Below are positions 8,944 through 17,680 of a stretch of DNA of 64,000 bases, in pieces. The position numbers were made by a program, and so were the translations under genes. The notes under the pieces were generated by a model. That model did not search any database. It worked only from the letters and a program-made list of their open reading frames with translations, and was not told where the DNA came from. This stretch comes from Dielma fastidiosa (GTDB taxonomy: Bacteria > Bacillota_I > Bacilli_A > Erysipelotrichales > Erysipelotrichaceae), in the NCBI RefSeq assembly GCF_000313565.1, contig NZ_HE578924.1, forward strand, positions 189,595-253,594. Reading direction: 5' to 3'. Position 1 is the stretch's first letter. Every line of letters begins with the position of its first letter.

Positions 8944-9652
8944 AGATTTTCCCTCCTATTTTTAATAAGTTTAATTTTGCTTCAATTTCTTTTTTCTTCT
9001 GATGCTGCACTAAAAAATCAGCTTCTTCCGGCTGATTGTTTTTAAATATACGATTTAGCACTTCATCAGGTACGCTCACTAACGAGTTGCTGTATGCTGG
9101 CTTTTTAAAGTTAGTTATACTCCAAGCATGCTTGTCTGTAAACATCACTTCATCGGCCAGTTTAAGCGATACTGCACGCTGTGCATCAATCCATGTTTCC
9201 TGATCCATCATTTCAAGAGCTTCAGCTTCGCTCATGCCTGTCTTTGCAACATAAGCGGCAGCTATCGTTTTATTTGCTGTTTTTAGCGCATCTCTTTCAT
9301 GCTCCATTACCCGATAATCACCCGATGCATATGATGACACATTATGCACCATCATAAGTGCTGTCGGACTGATTTCACAATACCCGGCCATAGCTATCAC
9401 AGATGCTGCTGATGCTGCTAGACCCTGTACCTGGATACGCACTTTACCAGGATAGTTTCGCAATTCGGTATATATCTCTGATGCAGAAAACACATCACCG
9501 CCACCGGAATTGATTTTGACAATCAAATCATCACCAGAAGCCTGTTTAATCAATTTTCTGACAATTGATGGACTGGTACACGTTTCACCAAACCATTCAT
9601 AGTACCATACATCATCATCCGAGCAAATAACACCTTTAATTTCAATATCCAT
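8936..9652 (-). CDS. ClpP-like head maturation protease
   Basis: 238 residues with the ClpP fold: INSGGGDVFSASEIYTELR, then the nucleophile Ser81 in GLAASAAS, His103 in MMVHNVS, and an acidic residue near 150-156 (MMDQETWIDAQ). Phage ClpP-like enzymes cleave the capsid scaffolding domain during maturation. It lies between portal (2-base gap) and capsid genes, as in HK97-type phages. Length is usual for the family. Confidence 0.94.
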   Translation of the reverse strand: MDIEIKGVICSDDDVWYYEWFGETCTSPSIVRKLIKQASGDDLIVKINSGGGDVFSASEIYTELRNYPGKVRIQVQGLAASAASVIAMAGYCEISPTALMMVHNVSSYASGDYRVMEHERDALKTANKTIAAAYVAKTGMSEAEALEMMDQETWIDAQRAVSLKLADEVMFTDKHAWSITNFKKPAYSNSLVSVPDEVLNRIFKNNQPEEADFLVQHQKKKEIEAKLNLLKIGGKIYE

Positions 9653-9654
9653 CT

Positions 9655-10821
9655 TTATTCACCTCCTTCCTTAACAACTTGCGTGTCAAGTCTTCTGATT
9701 GGCTTGTCTCCGCCTTCTGTTGGAGTCATACCTAATACAGCGCGCCATTCGTTTGGTGTCATTGCTCCCCGATCCACCATTTGCACCATGTTTAATTTTG
9801 TTGACATAGATGCGTATTGTAGGTTAGATGCTTCAAAAACGATTTCATTTCCAGTGCCGATTTCTCTGCGTGTAAAAAGTCTTCGTGTGAATGTCTGAGA
9901 CAGCTGTATCAGATCCGCTTCTATACACCCTTCATAGTACGCAGTCCATTCATCTTCTGTAAATTTATTCTGGATAATTTTCTCATTGATGTTAAAAAAA
10001 GAATACAACCTATTTATCGTGCGATCCATCTGTGCCGCGTTTGGTACATAATCTTTCGGATCAATCTGTATTGCCTCAACCTTGTTATCGATGCCGGCTG
10101 CTCCCATTGCATCTGTTTCAAAGGACAAATAATCGTCAACAAATTGCTTTGTGTTTCTTTTTATATCGTCTGGCCGCAGCGAGTTATTAAATTTTAGCAA
10201 CCACTTAATAATGCCACTGTTTTTGATTGCCTTGACAATACCTTGATCAGTTGTAGTAACAATTTCCATCAGCGGTTTCAATACCTCGATTGGACTGTCA
10301 CCAAAAATATCATTGTTGTTATAGTCGTTTTTAAGATGAATAATGTCCGTATATGGATAGGTTACTGTTTTCCCGTTCATCATCATACAACGTAGATATA
10401 AATACCCATGACTGTCATATAATGCCTCACAGTTGATGGCTGGTATCGGATAAAGCTCCGTAGGATAATTGTTACTATCTCTGTTGATATAAATAAAGGC
10501 ATTGTTGTTTAATTGATACTGATTCATGACCTTTTCGACCATCTGCTGGAAAGTCATATAAGGATTTGGATACTTTAGCAGCATCTTGATATATGGCTCT
10601 GGATTGACTTTTATATCCCCGTTAGCATCTGTTCGGATATGCTTAGCTAATGCTTTGCCTACTGCTTTTGTCTTTGGTCTGATGCAGGCACGTATAAGAT
10701 CAGATTGATACATTTTACCGTTCCATGCATAAAAACCATTTCCGTTTGATGTCACCATTTCGAATCGTGTCACCGTTTCTGACTTATTAAAAAATTCAGC
10801 AATTCTATTAAATAATCCCAT
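9655..10821 (-). CDS. Phage portal protein, HK97 family
   Basis: 388 residues. Diagnostic segments are LIRACIRPKTKAVGKALAKH near residue 42, PYMTFQQMVEKVMNQYQLNN, a YPIPAINCEALYD stretch, and DIIHLKNDYNNNDIFGDSPI. The dodecameric portal is the vertex through which terminase packages DNA. The C-terminus (LGMTPTEGGDKPIRRLDTQ) is typical. It lies between terminase large subunit and protease genes. Confidence 0.95.
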   Translation of the reverse strand: MGLFNRIAEFFNKSETVTRFEMVTSNGNGFYAWNGKMYQSDLIRACIRPKTKAVGKALAKHIRTDANGDIKVNPEPYIKMLLKYPNPYMTFQQMVEKVMNQYQLNNNAFIYINRDSNNYPTELYPIPAINCEALYDSHGYLYLRCMMMNGKTVTYPYTDIIHLKNDYNNNDIFGDSPIEVLKPLMEIVTTTDQGIVKAIKNSGIIKWLLKFNNSLRPDDIKRNTKQFVDDYLSFETDAMGAAGIDNKVEAIQIDPKDYVPNAAQMDRTINRLYSFFNINEKIIQNKFTEDEWTAYYEGCIEADLIQLSQTFTRRLFTRREIGTGNEIVFEASNLQYASMSTKLNMVQMVDRGAMTPNEWRAVLGMTPTEGGDKPIRRLDTQVVKEGGE

Positions 10822-10835
10822 GCTTCACCTCCTTC

Positions 10836-12506
10836 CTAGATTAATGTCAGATATTCATCGCGCTTGTCGCCATAAACGACATAAGCATTTAAAAAACCAA
10901 TTGTGCCATCTATGCGTTTGCGCACATCAAGTCCTTTAACTGGCTGTATGTTGTTATTGATATCTGTCTTGATTTCTGTATTCGCAAGGCACATCTTGTC
11001 AATTGGGTTGTCATTGTAAACAATGAGTTTTGCATCAAGATCGGCTTTAAAAGATTTCATCGGACTGCTTAATGTCTTCGCTCCCTGCCGAACCGGTATC
11101 ATAGCATCTCTACCAAATTCATTTTTAAAGGCCTCCAACACTGATACATCGACATGCCACGGATCGTATCCGATATAGAGAACGTATATGTCATGTACAT
11201 CTCGTAACTCTTTATACCATTCAAGCACATCATAAAAACTGATTTTATAACCTTTTGAAACCCTTAAATAGCCTTGACGTTCCCACAACTCATACGGGGC
11301 GCTATCTTCATTGCTCCGCTGAATCAGTGTTTCTTCAGGCAGCCAATACATTGATACATAATATAAATGATTATCGTTTGGCCGCATGCATAAGGCCTTA
11401 GCGTTAGTTAGATCTGTGGTGTCTGAACCGTCAAAGCCACCGATACAATATCTAAATGCCATCTTGTTAAGGTCAAATTTTGTCGTGTTATTTAATGTCT
11501 TGTATGTTAACCATGCGCTTGCAGATGTTTCTGTCATGTTGAAATCTTTAACCATCACTGTTGCCTTAAATGCTGGATCACTTTTTGCTTTTTCAACATA
11601 TCCTCTTAATTTATCAATTGACTTGATTGTACCAAGCCCTGGGTTTGCTTTTATCCAGCAGCTTTCCTTATCCCACTCGTCCCGGTCATCAAGTTCATAA
11701 ATCAATGGTAGGAAGCGTTCATCTATCACCTTTCCTTGATCGTATGAATCTAGGACTTTGATCGCATACGCATATTGAGTGTCATAAATGGAATTGCGAA
11801 CAAATCCATTTGTAGTAATGCAGTTAAGCAACGGCTGAAAACGAGCTGACATTGATTGCTTCATTAAGTCGTAAAGGTCACGTTTTTGTATAGCGGCCAA
11901 CTCGTCAATAACTACAAAGTGACCATTTAATCCATCCAATGAATTACTGTTACTAGCAAGTGCTTGCATGGTACCGAAGTTCATATCGCACCAAATGTCA
12001 GATTGACGCTTGCGAAGATATTTCTTTAACATCTCCGACTGCATGATCATTTTATGAGCTTCTGAAAATCCTTTTTTTGCTTGATCTAACTTTGTAGCGA
12101 TAAAATAAACTTCTGGTGATCCTTCGCCATCACCAAGTATCATATAATTGGCATCAGCTGCCAACTCAGTAGTTTTACCATTCTTACGGCCACGAATATC
12201 CAGCACTTCTTGATATTGGCGTTCACCGGTTTCTACATGTATAAAGCCAAAAACAGCTTGATGTTTGGCTTTTTGAAATAATTCTAATTTTAACGGTTTC
12301 CCTCTGTTTCGACCTTGTGCCTGTTTGCAGAAAGTTTCAATAAACTCAATGGGTTCATTCGCTCTTTCTATGTCAAATATCCAGGGCTTGTATTTTTCCG
12401 GATGCTGAAGCTTATCTAATAGATGAGCATACACTTGTTTAATTCTATGACATGCGTTTATTTCCCCACTTAGTACAGCATTTGCATATTCTTCTAAATA
12501 TGTCAT
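10836..12506 (-). CDS. Terminase large subunit
   Basis: 556 residues. The ATPase half has a RGRKNGKTTELAADANYMIL Walker-A-like stretch and a HFVVIDELAAI Walker B; the nuclease half has GGFDGSDTTDLTNA and a YIGYDPWHVDVSVLEAF acidic motif. It translocates DNA into the procapsid and cuts genome ends. It overlaps the small subunit gene by 4 bases. Sequence looks intact. Confidence 0.96.
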   Translation of the reverse strand: MTYLEEYANAVLSGEINACHRIKQVYAHLLDKLQHPEKYKPWIFDIERANEPIEFIETFCKQAQGRNRGKPLKLELFQKAKHQAVFGFIHVETGERQYQEVLDIRGRKNGKTTELAADANYMILGDGEGSPEVYFIATKLDQAKKGFSEAHKMIMQSEMLKKYLRKRQSDIWCDMNFGTMQALASNSNSLDGLNGHFVVIDELAAIQKRDLYDLMKQSMSARFQPLLNCITTNGFVRNSIYDTQYAYAIKVLDSYDQGKVIDERFLPLIYELDDRDEWDKESCWIKANPGLGTIKSIDKLRGYVEKAKSDPAFKATVMVKDFNMTETSASAWLTYKTLNNTTKFDLNKMAFRYCIGGFDGSDTTDLTNAKALCMRPNDNHLYYVSMYWLPEETLIQRSNEDSAPYELWERQGYLRVSKGYKISFYDVLEWYKELRDVHDIYVLYIGYDPWHVDVSVLEAFKNEFGRDAMIPVRQGAKTLSSPMKSFKADLDAKLIVYNDNPIDKMCLANTEIKTDINNNIQPVKGLDVRKRIDGTIGFLNAYVVYGDKRDEYLTLI

Positions 12507-12877
12507 GATTTCTTTTTCTTTAAAAATTCCTGAAGCTCATCAAGTTGCTTTGCTTCAGGAACAATATCAATTAACGATTTCATAATTGCTGTATAACTCT
12601 TAACAAAAGAATTATAACTTTTCGCTGCTGGGTGTTCACGCACAAAACTTTGTTTTCCTTGCTCAAACTTTTCTACATAACCATTTTCGTTAGTTTCAGC
12701 TTGTAGTTCTTCCATCGCTACTTCGATGTATGCAAGCTGTGAAATCATAGATAACACAAATTCTTTTTTGTTTGCTGCTACATCTTTAAAGAGTTTCGCA
12801 TATTTCGTTTTCTTCTTCTTAATTCTTGTATCTCTGAGGGTTTTCTCTGTTAACCCCCCCTCCTCTGTTTTTTTCAC
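12503..12877 (-). CDS. Terminase small subunit, P27-like
   Basis: 124 residues, highly charged and helical. GTG start at 12,877 with GGAGG about 12 bases upstream. It has a lysine-rich N-terminus, a LSMISQLAYIEVAMEELQ helix and HPAAKSYNSFVKSYTAIMKS, typical of P27-family small terminases that bind pac/cos DNA. A run of seven G occurs in codons 6-8. It is coupled to the large subunit by a 4-base overlap. Confidence 0.8.
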   Translation of the reverse strand: MKKTEEGGLTEKTLRDTRIKKKKTKYAKLFKDVAANKKEFVLSMISQLAYIEVAMEELQAETNENGYVEKFEQGKQSFVREHPAAKSYNSFVKSYTAIMKSLIDIVPEAKQLDELQEFLKKKKS

Positions 12878-12923
12878 GCGGTTTTTTTGACCTCCTCTCT
12901 ACGGTCTCCATAAAGTACCCCCA

Positions 12924-13250
12924 CTAGCTGTCAATGGGGGGAGTATCCTCTATAATGTTACCGTCAGCATCGAACTTGTATCCAGCAGTTAACGCGCTCC
13001 TATCATGCCAGTGTCTTTTTTTGTGGCACTCATAGCACAGAGTGACTAGCTTATCCGGATTCAATGCGATGTCCGCATCATCAATGTTAGATGCAGTCAA
13101 TGTAATTAAGTGATGCACCTCTAGTCCCGGCGTTATCCTTCCGGCTTTTAAACAGTCTTGGCATAGTCCGTTATCACGGCTATACACATAGTCACGAACA
13201 CGTTGCCAGCGTTTACTTTTATAAAATCGTTTAGCAAATGGTTGAGCCAT
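12924..13250 (-). CDS. HNH endonuclease, packaging-associated
   Basis: 108 residues. It starts with FYKSKRWQRVRDYVYSRD, then a zinc pair CQDC, the catalytic EVHHLITL core, an NPDKL turn, and a CYECHKKRH zinc/HNH end. HNH proteins next to terminases cut DNA with the large subunit in many cos-type phages. It immediately follows the small Cys-rich gene (1-base overlap). Confidence 0.93.
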   Translation of the reverse strand: MAQPFAKRFYKSKRWQRVRDYVYSRDNGLCQDCLKAGRITPGLEVHHLITLTASNIDDADIALNPDKLVTLCYECHKKRHWHDRSALTAGYKFDADGNIIEDTPPIDS

Positions 13251-13438
13251 TAAGATATCCTTCTGCTCCTGCTGTCATAGCACCAATTGCTCGATACCTC
13301 GTGATCCGCTGCTGCCTGATTTTGCTGCTGCTTTAATATCTTCAATCTTTCAGCGTGATACATCTTGTATTGCCGGCATTGTCCATGACAGTCAATGTTC
13401 CGATTATCGCATTTATAACAAGGCACATCTTTGTTCAT
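13250..13438 (-). CDS. Small Cys-rich phage protein
   Basis: 62 residues, starting MNKDVPCYKCDNRNIDCHGQ. The CYKC and CHGQC motifs suggest a small zinc-binding knuckle; the rest is Gln/Lys-rich. Such proteins often accompany HNH genes in Firmicutes prophages. No specific function is recognised. It overlaps both neighbours by 1-4 bases, so it belongs to the late operon. Confidence 0.7.
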   Translation of the reverse strand: MNKDVPCYKCDNRNIDCHGQCRQYKMYHAERLKILKQQQNQAAADHEVSSNWCYDSRSRRIS

Positions 13439-13644
13439 GATTCTGCTAACAATAACTTAGCAGCTTGTCTTGATGTCCAGCAAACACGATCATCAAGCAT
13501 GTTGATTATCTCGTTATAAATAAAGTCAATGCCATAGCATGTCTTTGCTGACATGTTATAGATCATACTGACCGTACTCCATATCATTGAGACTGGTTCG
13601 CCAGTTCTCGCCCTTACTTCTTCGACAAAATTTTTATCTATCAT
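13435..13644 (-). CDS. Small phage protein of unknown function
   Basis: 69 residues from ATG at 13,644 (MIDKNFVEEVRARTGEPVSM). The frame extends to 13,695, but that upstream part lies inside a terminator hairpin, so the internal ATG is preferred. It is alpha-helical with two cysteines. It is the first gene of the late block after two tandem terminators, and overlaps the next gene by 4 bases. Confidence 0.6.
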   Translation of the reverse strand: MIDKNFVEEVRARTGEPVSMIWSTVSMIYNMSAKTCYGIDFIYNEIINMLDDRVCWTSRQAAKLLLAES

Positions 13645-13676
13645 AGTTGTTTTACCTTTCACCGGGGTTGCCGGGT

Positions 13677-13704
13677 AATAAAAAAGGTAGCGCATTGGCT
13701 ACCT
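13677..13704 (-). terminator. Rho-independent terminator 1 before late genes
   Basis: On the minus strand, GGTAGC and GCTACC form a stem around CAATGC, followed by TTTTTTATT. It covers the apparent ATG at 13,695. Confidence 0.7.
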
Positions 13705-13732
13705 AAAAATAAAAGAGCCGTGTTCGGCTCTT
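13705..13732 (-). terminator. Rho-independent terminator 2 before late genes
   Basis: On the minus strand, AGAGCCG-AACA-CGGCTCT is followed by TTTTATTTTT. Together with the hairpin just downstream it forms a double terminator between the late regulator and the late genes. A TATAAT at 13,779-13,784 upstream would give a short leader, possibly the late promoter subject to antitermination. Confidence 0.75.
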
Positions 13733-13791
13733 ATGTGCAAGGATCAAACCTTGTAGGTTTTTCCTTCCTCGATTACGATTATACATCAAAA

Positions 13792-14232
13792 TCACTTGTG
13801 GTTACCTACAAACTTTAACATTTTTTCTAGAGAACGGTCAATAATATGCTTTATCGTGTTTTCATGGCAAGGTAATACACTTGCTATCCACGCATTAGTT
13901 GCCTTAACACTTACGATATACTTGTATTTGATTACTTTGTACTCCTTTTCATCAAGTACAGATAACCTTTCCTCGATCCACTCTTTTCTCTGCTGCCACG
14001 CTTGCAATCTGACTGTATTAAGCTTAATGCTCTCATTCAAAGCATTTATATTAACTTTATATGGATCACCCGCATTTTCGTAAATCACATCTTTATACGA
14101 TGCGCTTGATATACCATACTTAGCAATTTGTGCTTCTTCTATTTCCTGCTCGTATCTGTAACACATATCAATGATTTTTCGATAACTTCTCAGCTCATTT
14201 TCAAGATACTCTCTTTCATCTTTATAATTCAT
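13792..14232 (-). CDS. Late transcription regulator, sigma70-region-4-like (ArpU/RinA type)
   Basis: 146 residues. The N-terminal half is a coiled coil (KDEREYLENELRSYRKIIDM); the C-terminal half has a sigma region-4-like helix-turn-helix (LDEKEYKVIKYKYIVSVKAT then IASVLPCHENTIKHIIDRSL). Proteins of this type switch on packaging and lysis genes. It lies just upstream of the late operon, separated by the double terminator, which supports that role. Confidence 0.78.
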   Translation of the reverse strand: MNYKDEREYLENELRSYRKIIDMCYRYEQEIEEAQIAKYGISSASYKDVIYENAGDPYKVNINALNESIKLNTVRLQAWQQRKEWIEERLSVLDEKEYKVIKYKYIVSVKATNAWIASVLPCHENTIKHIIDRSLEKMLKFVGNHK

Positions 14233-14260
14233 GCTAGCCTCTCACACGCATCATTGTGTA

Positions 14261-14701
14261 TCAATACCATGACCTGTGTTTCTCGCTAATCCATTCCATG
14301 CCGTCGTATTCTTCAATTTCCCATTCAATATCATCAGGTATCTCAACAATTTCTAAACTAGACAGAGGGCTACTTACGAATTCACTGCCTTTTTCTACTA
14401 TTAAATTAATTAAATCGGTATCCGTTCGCCATCTCCAATCGTTACCACGAATTATGTATTTGTAAAATTCGTCCGATTGCTCGTCATTTTCTGGAATGAA
14501 CACATCGCCAAAATCATTGCATATTGCAGCAACAAATAAATTATTGTTACTTGCATCTGTTTTGGTATAAGTATATTTGTCAGAATCATCGAATGTCATT
14601 TCATAGAAACAAATTGTTTCACCTTTTCTCTGCATCAATTCTTCTAATGCAATATTACTGATCCAAAAGCCTCCATATTTCCTATTTATGATTATTTTCA
14701 T
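14261..14701 (-). CDS. Hypothetical prophage protein
   Basis: 146 residues, acidic, Trp/Tyr-rich at the end (EWEIEEYDGMEWISEKHRSW). It starts MKIIINRKYGGFWIS behind GGCGG. No family is recognised with certainty; no signal peptide or membrane segment. It sits in a block of small genes between the recombinase and the late regulator. Confidence 0.6.
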   Translation of the reverse strand: MKIIINRKYGGFWISNIALEELMQRKGETICFYEMTFDDSDKYTYTKTDASNNNLFVAAICNDFGDVFIPENDEQSDEFYKYIIRGNDWRWRTDTDLINLIVEKGSEFVSSPLSSLEIVEIPDDIEWEIEEYDGMEWISEKHRSWY

Positions 14702-14762
14702 TTGTCAAAACCGCCTTTTGTAACTCACTGTTTACTTGATATTCATATATCAATTCATTCAT
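14685..14762 (-). CDS. Possible 25-residue overlapping leader ORF
   Basis: ATG at 14,762 follows GGAGG by 9 bases and overlaps the stop of the upstream gene. It encodes 25 residues beginning MNELIYEYQVNSELQ and ends inside the next gene, whose Shine-Dalgarno it contains. This may simply couple translation. Confidence 0.35.
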
Positions 14763-15426
14763 CACCGAGAACCTCCGAATACTCTTTTAACACTCGTTCT
14801 CGGTTGGCTTCTGCTTCTGCTTTAGTTTTGAAATACCAGCCACATTTGAGCATTGCTAAATCATTTTTATATGTTTCAAAAAAGTTTGTTGAATAAGTAT
14901 CTCCATCACAATCAATAGACCAAACCAATTCACGATCTTTAGGTTTCCACGGTGTTTTTTGTACTTTATAAGAACCGTTTAAAAAACCATAGTAGATTGA
15001 ACGATGAAGTTTATCTAACTTATCATATAAACAACCATTTTTAAAATAGTAAGGACTATCAGGCAATTTAGAACCTTCATTAATAATATTAAACTTTTCA
15101 CCTTCCTCAATACCCCAATACTGCATGAGGTATTCAAGTGGTGTAAGCTTATCTTTCTTTTCTTCTCTATCAAATTTATATTCTATGATTTCCTTTTCGC
15201 ATGCATCAAAATATTCTTTACAATCAACAAATATAGTGCTTTTACCACAATTATTGCAAAGCTTGTAACATGACTCATTACCATTTAAATCAAAATTGGT
15301 TTCATTATCACAACTTCCTAACCAATGATACCCAAGTTCATGAGCCTTTTTAATAAACTCCATTGCCTTTTCTGGTGTATCGCAATGGAATACAGTATTG
15401 TCTGCTATTAAATGTTCAATTTTCAT
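14755..15426 (-). CDS. Hypothetical prophage protein with a Cys cluster
   Basis: 223 residues. A cysteine-rich segment near residues 40-75 (CYKLCNNCGKS, VDCKEYFDACEKE) suggests a zinc site. The N-terminus (FHCDTPEKAMEFIKKAHELG) resembles small accessory proteins of Firmicutes phages, and the C-terminus has KTKAEAEANRERVLKEYSE. Cytosolic, no known catalytic motif. Six bases separate it from the next upstream gene. Confidence 0.6.
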   Translation of the reverse strand: MKIEHLIADNTVFHCDTPEKAMEFIKKAHELGYHWLGSCDNETNFDLNGNESCYKLCNNCGKSTIFVDCKEYFDACEKEIIEYKFDREEKKDKLTPLEYLMQYWGIEEGEKFNIINEGSKLPDSPYYFKNGCLYDKLDKLHRSIYYGFLNGSYKVQKTPWKPKDRELVWSIDCDGDTYSTNFFETYKNDLAMLKCGWYFKTKAEAEANRERVLKEYSEVLGDE

Positions 15427-15431
15427 GTTTT

Positions 15432-15623
15432 TTACCTCTCTACTTTTGTTAATCCGTCTATTGCATAGCCACCACTATAATCTTCAAGCAAAACGCAAAT
15501 AGTTCCACATATATTAAAGGGTTCGCTTCGCACTGTGAATACAGTGTTTTTATATTTATCTGCTACTCGATACTTTTCATTCATTATAACTTCGTCACCA
15601 ATTTTAATTGTTTCCTTTTTCAT
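15432..15623 (-). CDS. Small beta-barrel-like prophage protein
   Basis: 63 residues from ATG at 15,623 (MKKETIKIGDEVIMNEKYRV), 4 bases after GGAGG; the longer frame to 15,659 lacks such a site. The KIGDEVIMNE start, VRSEPF turn and C-terminal GGYAIDGLTKVER resemble small SH3-like barrels. Function unknown. Confidence 0.6.
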   Translation of the reverse strand: MKKETIKIGDEVIMNEKYRVADKYKNTVFTVRSEPFNICGTICVLLEDYSGGYAIDGLTKVER

Positions 15624-15760
15624 ATTTCCTCCGTGTTTTCCCATGCAAAATAACCTCATAATTATCTTGCATGCTTGATTGTTAACTTTCAGCCCACGAT
15701 ACAGGGCTTATTTTCACTTTTTCAGCCGTCAATACTTTTTATAAAAACAAGGGTGTTTTT

Positions 15761-16600
15761 TCAGTACTTCAGACCTTCTAATTTCTTCTTTTTTTCTTCA
15801 TCCGTCGATACCAAATAGATCCTCGTTGTTTCCAGAGACTCATGCCCCAGCAAATCAGCAAGCTCTGCAAGTCCATTGCTGTTTTCTTTTAAAAACTGCT
15901 TGGCAAACAAATGTCGGAAACTGTGCGGGTGAATCTTGCTTTTTTTTATCTTAAGCTCACTGGCCAGCCTTTGTAGTCGCCGCCAGATGGTTGATGCCGC
16001 CATTTGCTTACCCTTGACTTTGCCGGGGAAGATTGTACCTGTTCTGATGTTGCTGTTCCGGCAGTATTTCCTCAGCTCACGCGCCAAGTCCTGACGGATG
16101 GGCACAGTGCGGATTTTTCCTTTGTTGTCAATCTGGAGATAATTGCTTTTCAAATTTTCAACTGTAAAGTATTTCAACTCGCCAACGCGAATGCCGGTGT
16201 TTGCCAGCACTTTCATAATGAGATAAGTATCAAATTGATCTCTCGACTTTGCTTTCCTTAACAGGCGGTTGTATTCTTCCGGCGTAAGCACATCGGACAA
16301 GCTGCTCTTGCGCTGCACCTTCAGCTGCTTAACACGCAGCTCCGGCGCACCGATCCACTTTAGATACTTATTCATAACAACAATATACAAGCTGATCGTT
16401 GCCGGCCTGTATCCACTACCAAGCAGCATTTCCTTATATGCCAATGTGTGTGACTTAGTAATCTCAAAGTCCTCAGGCAGCATATCAACAAACCGGCGCA
16501 CACCATGCTCGTATTTCTTAAGCGTGTTTACTGATTTCTCACTGCACTTCTGGTCAAGTAAAAACTCGGCAATGGCATTTTCAAAATCTTTCTTTTTCAT
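15761..16600 (-). CDS. Tyrosine recombinase (XerC/D-like), internal to prophage
   Basis: 279 residues from ATG at 16,600 behind GGTAGG. The N-terminal core-binding domain is followed by a complete catalytic set: Arg138 in TGIRVGEL, His226-Arg229 in HSFRH, His253 in LLGHES, and Tyr262 in TTRIYL. It lacks an arm-binding domain, unlike the integrase at 26,372. Its position directly after an HsdS-like gene recalls recombinases that shuffle specificity genes, but no inverted repeats were identified. It could also resolve phage dimers. Confidence 0.9.
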   Translation of the reverse strand: MKKKDFENAIAEFLLDQKCSEKSVNTLKKYEHGVRRFVDMLPEDFEITKSHTLAYKEMLLGSGYRPATISLYIVVMNKYLKWIGAPELRVKQLKVQRKSSLSDVLTPEEYNRLLRKAKSRDQFDTYLIMKVLANTGIRVGELKYFTVENLKSNYLQIDNKGKIRTVPIRQDLARELRKYCRNSNIRTGTIFPGKVKGKQMAASTIWRRLQRLASELKIKKSKIHPHSFRHLFAKQFLKENSNGLAELADLLGHESLETTRIYLVSTDEEKKKKLEGLKY

Positions 16601-16629
16601 ATTCACCTACCTTTTGGTCCTCAACTTCT

Positions 16630-17052
16630 TTAAACCACCATATTCTCTAACATGAATCTCTTTAAATTTTTAATTTCTTCTACTGCACGTTTTTCATTTT
16701 CAATAGCAAGTTCATTTTGCTGTAAACATTTGGCTATCTTATATTGATCGTCAATATCATGGATGCTTAGTTTCATGTGATAAAGTGTGTCAACCTGAAT
16801 ATTTATACCACTCTGATATTTTGCTAAAAATTCAGGTAATTCTTTTTCGATTGAATAATATAGGTATTTGGGAGCAAATTCTATTTTCGGTATGATTACA
16901 GCATATTTGGTGTCAACATATTCATCTTCGTCCAAATACATTATTTGCCCTTTGGTTGCGCTGAAGCTAAGATAAAATTTATCCTCACCGTGCAAATGGA
17001 TTACATCACGGATGACATTAAGACGATCAAATAGGATTAACTCATTATCCAT
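16630..17052 (-). CDS. HsdS-like target-recognition-domain protein
   Basis: 140 residues. The order of elements matches half of a type I restriction specificity subunit: YAVIIPKIEFAPKYLYYSIE, then INIQVDTLYHMKLSI, then QYKIAKCLQQNELAIENEKR and a closing IKNLKRFMLENMV helix. Full HsdS has two such repeats (about 400 residues); no HsdM or HsdR is nearby. The ATG lies inside the end of the E2-like gene (8-base overlap), tying it to the conjugation operon. Role unknown. Confidence 0.65.
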   Translation of the reverse strand: MDNELILFDRLNVIRDVIHLHGEDKFYLSFSATKGQIMYLDEDEYVDTKYAVIIPKIEFAPKYLYYSIEKELPEFLAKYQSGINIQVDTLYHMKLSIHDIDDQYKIAKCLQQNELAIENEKRAVEEIKNLKRFMLENMVV

Positions 17053-17680
17053 TTACGATATCTTTCAGAGTCTTGTTATCAGTGATTAATAAGTGATACG
17101 GAAATTCGTTTGCTGACAGGTAAGCAAAATAATCAACAGTGTTTTTAAATGACTTTATATCATTGACCGTGTTGTGTGTATACTGTGTAAAAATTATATT
17201 TTCTAAAGCTTTTATATAGTCACAGTCACTGATTTTTCGCGGTGCTGATCCAATGCAAATCATATTGTTTCCAAGCATGTTAGGCATTGGGTATCTATAC
17301 AATTTTGTATTTGTCCCATCAAACTGTTTATAGGCAAATGCTTTGATACTATCAACAGTGCCGGCATTTTGATACATGATATATAAAGCGTTGGGAAAAT
17401 GTATTTTATAAGCTTTATCCTTATATGTTACTATGCGAATATGCTCTGGCTGGTTTATCAGAATACTACCGAAATCGTCTGATGCGCCAATAATGCTTGA
17501 GTGTAGTAAATATGGTTTAGCATGGTTGTTTGCATATGGATTAGTTGTATAATCATTTATCTTTTTTACTATCTCCTTTAATGGAGCGCTCAAAAAATAT
17601 TCTTGATTACTTATTTTGTTTACCTCAAGTATTTCCGCTTCCTCGTTAATGTCTGATATTCTAATTATCATCTCTTTCAA
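17045..17680 (-). CDS. E2-like protein, PRTRC system protein B family
   Basis: 211 residues. The conserved E2-like part is LYRYPMPNMLGNN, then Cys142 in MICIGSAPRK, then IIFTQYTHN, mirroring the PRTRC-B pattern of a PxxN loop, GxxClG and FTH. Cys142 would be the thioester residue. The best start is TTG at 17,680, 7 bases after GGAGG; ATG at 17,671 is the alternative. It overlaps the upstream gene by 4 and the HsdS-like gene by 8 bases. Confidence 0.75.
   Translation of the reverse strand: MKEMIIRISDINEEAEILEVNKISNQEYFLSAPLKEIVKKINDYTTNPYANNHAKPYLLHSSIIGASDDFGSILINQPEHIRIVTYKDKAYKIHFPNALYIMYQNAGTVDSIKAFAYKQFDGTNTKLYRYPMPNMLGNNMICIGSAPRKISDCDYIKALENIIFTQYTHNTVNDIKSFKNTVDYFAYLSANEFPYHLLITDNKTLKDIVNG

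Noticed and set aside
12838..12865. G7 tract at the start of the small terminase as phase-variation site
   Set aside because: Seven G is short and the gene is an essential late phage gene; no sign of regulation.
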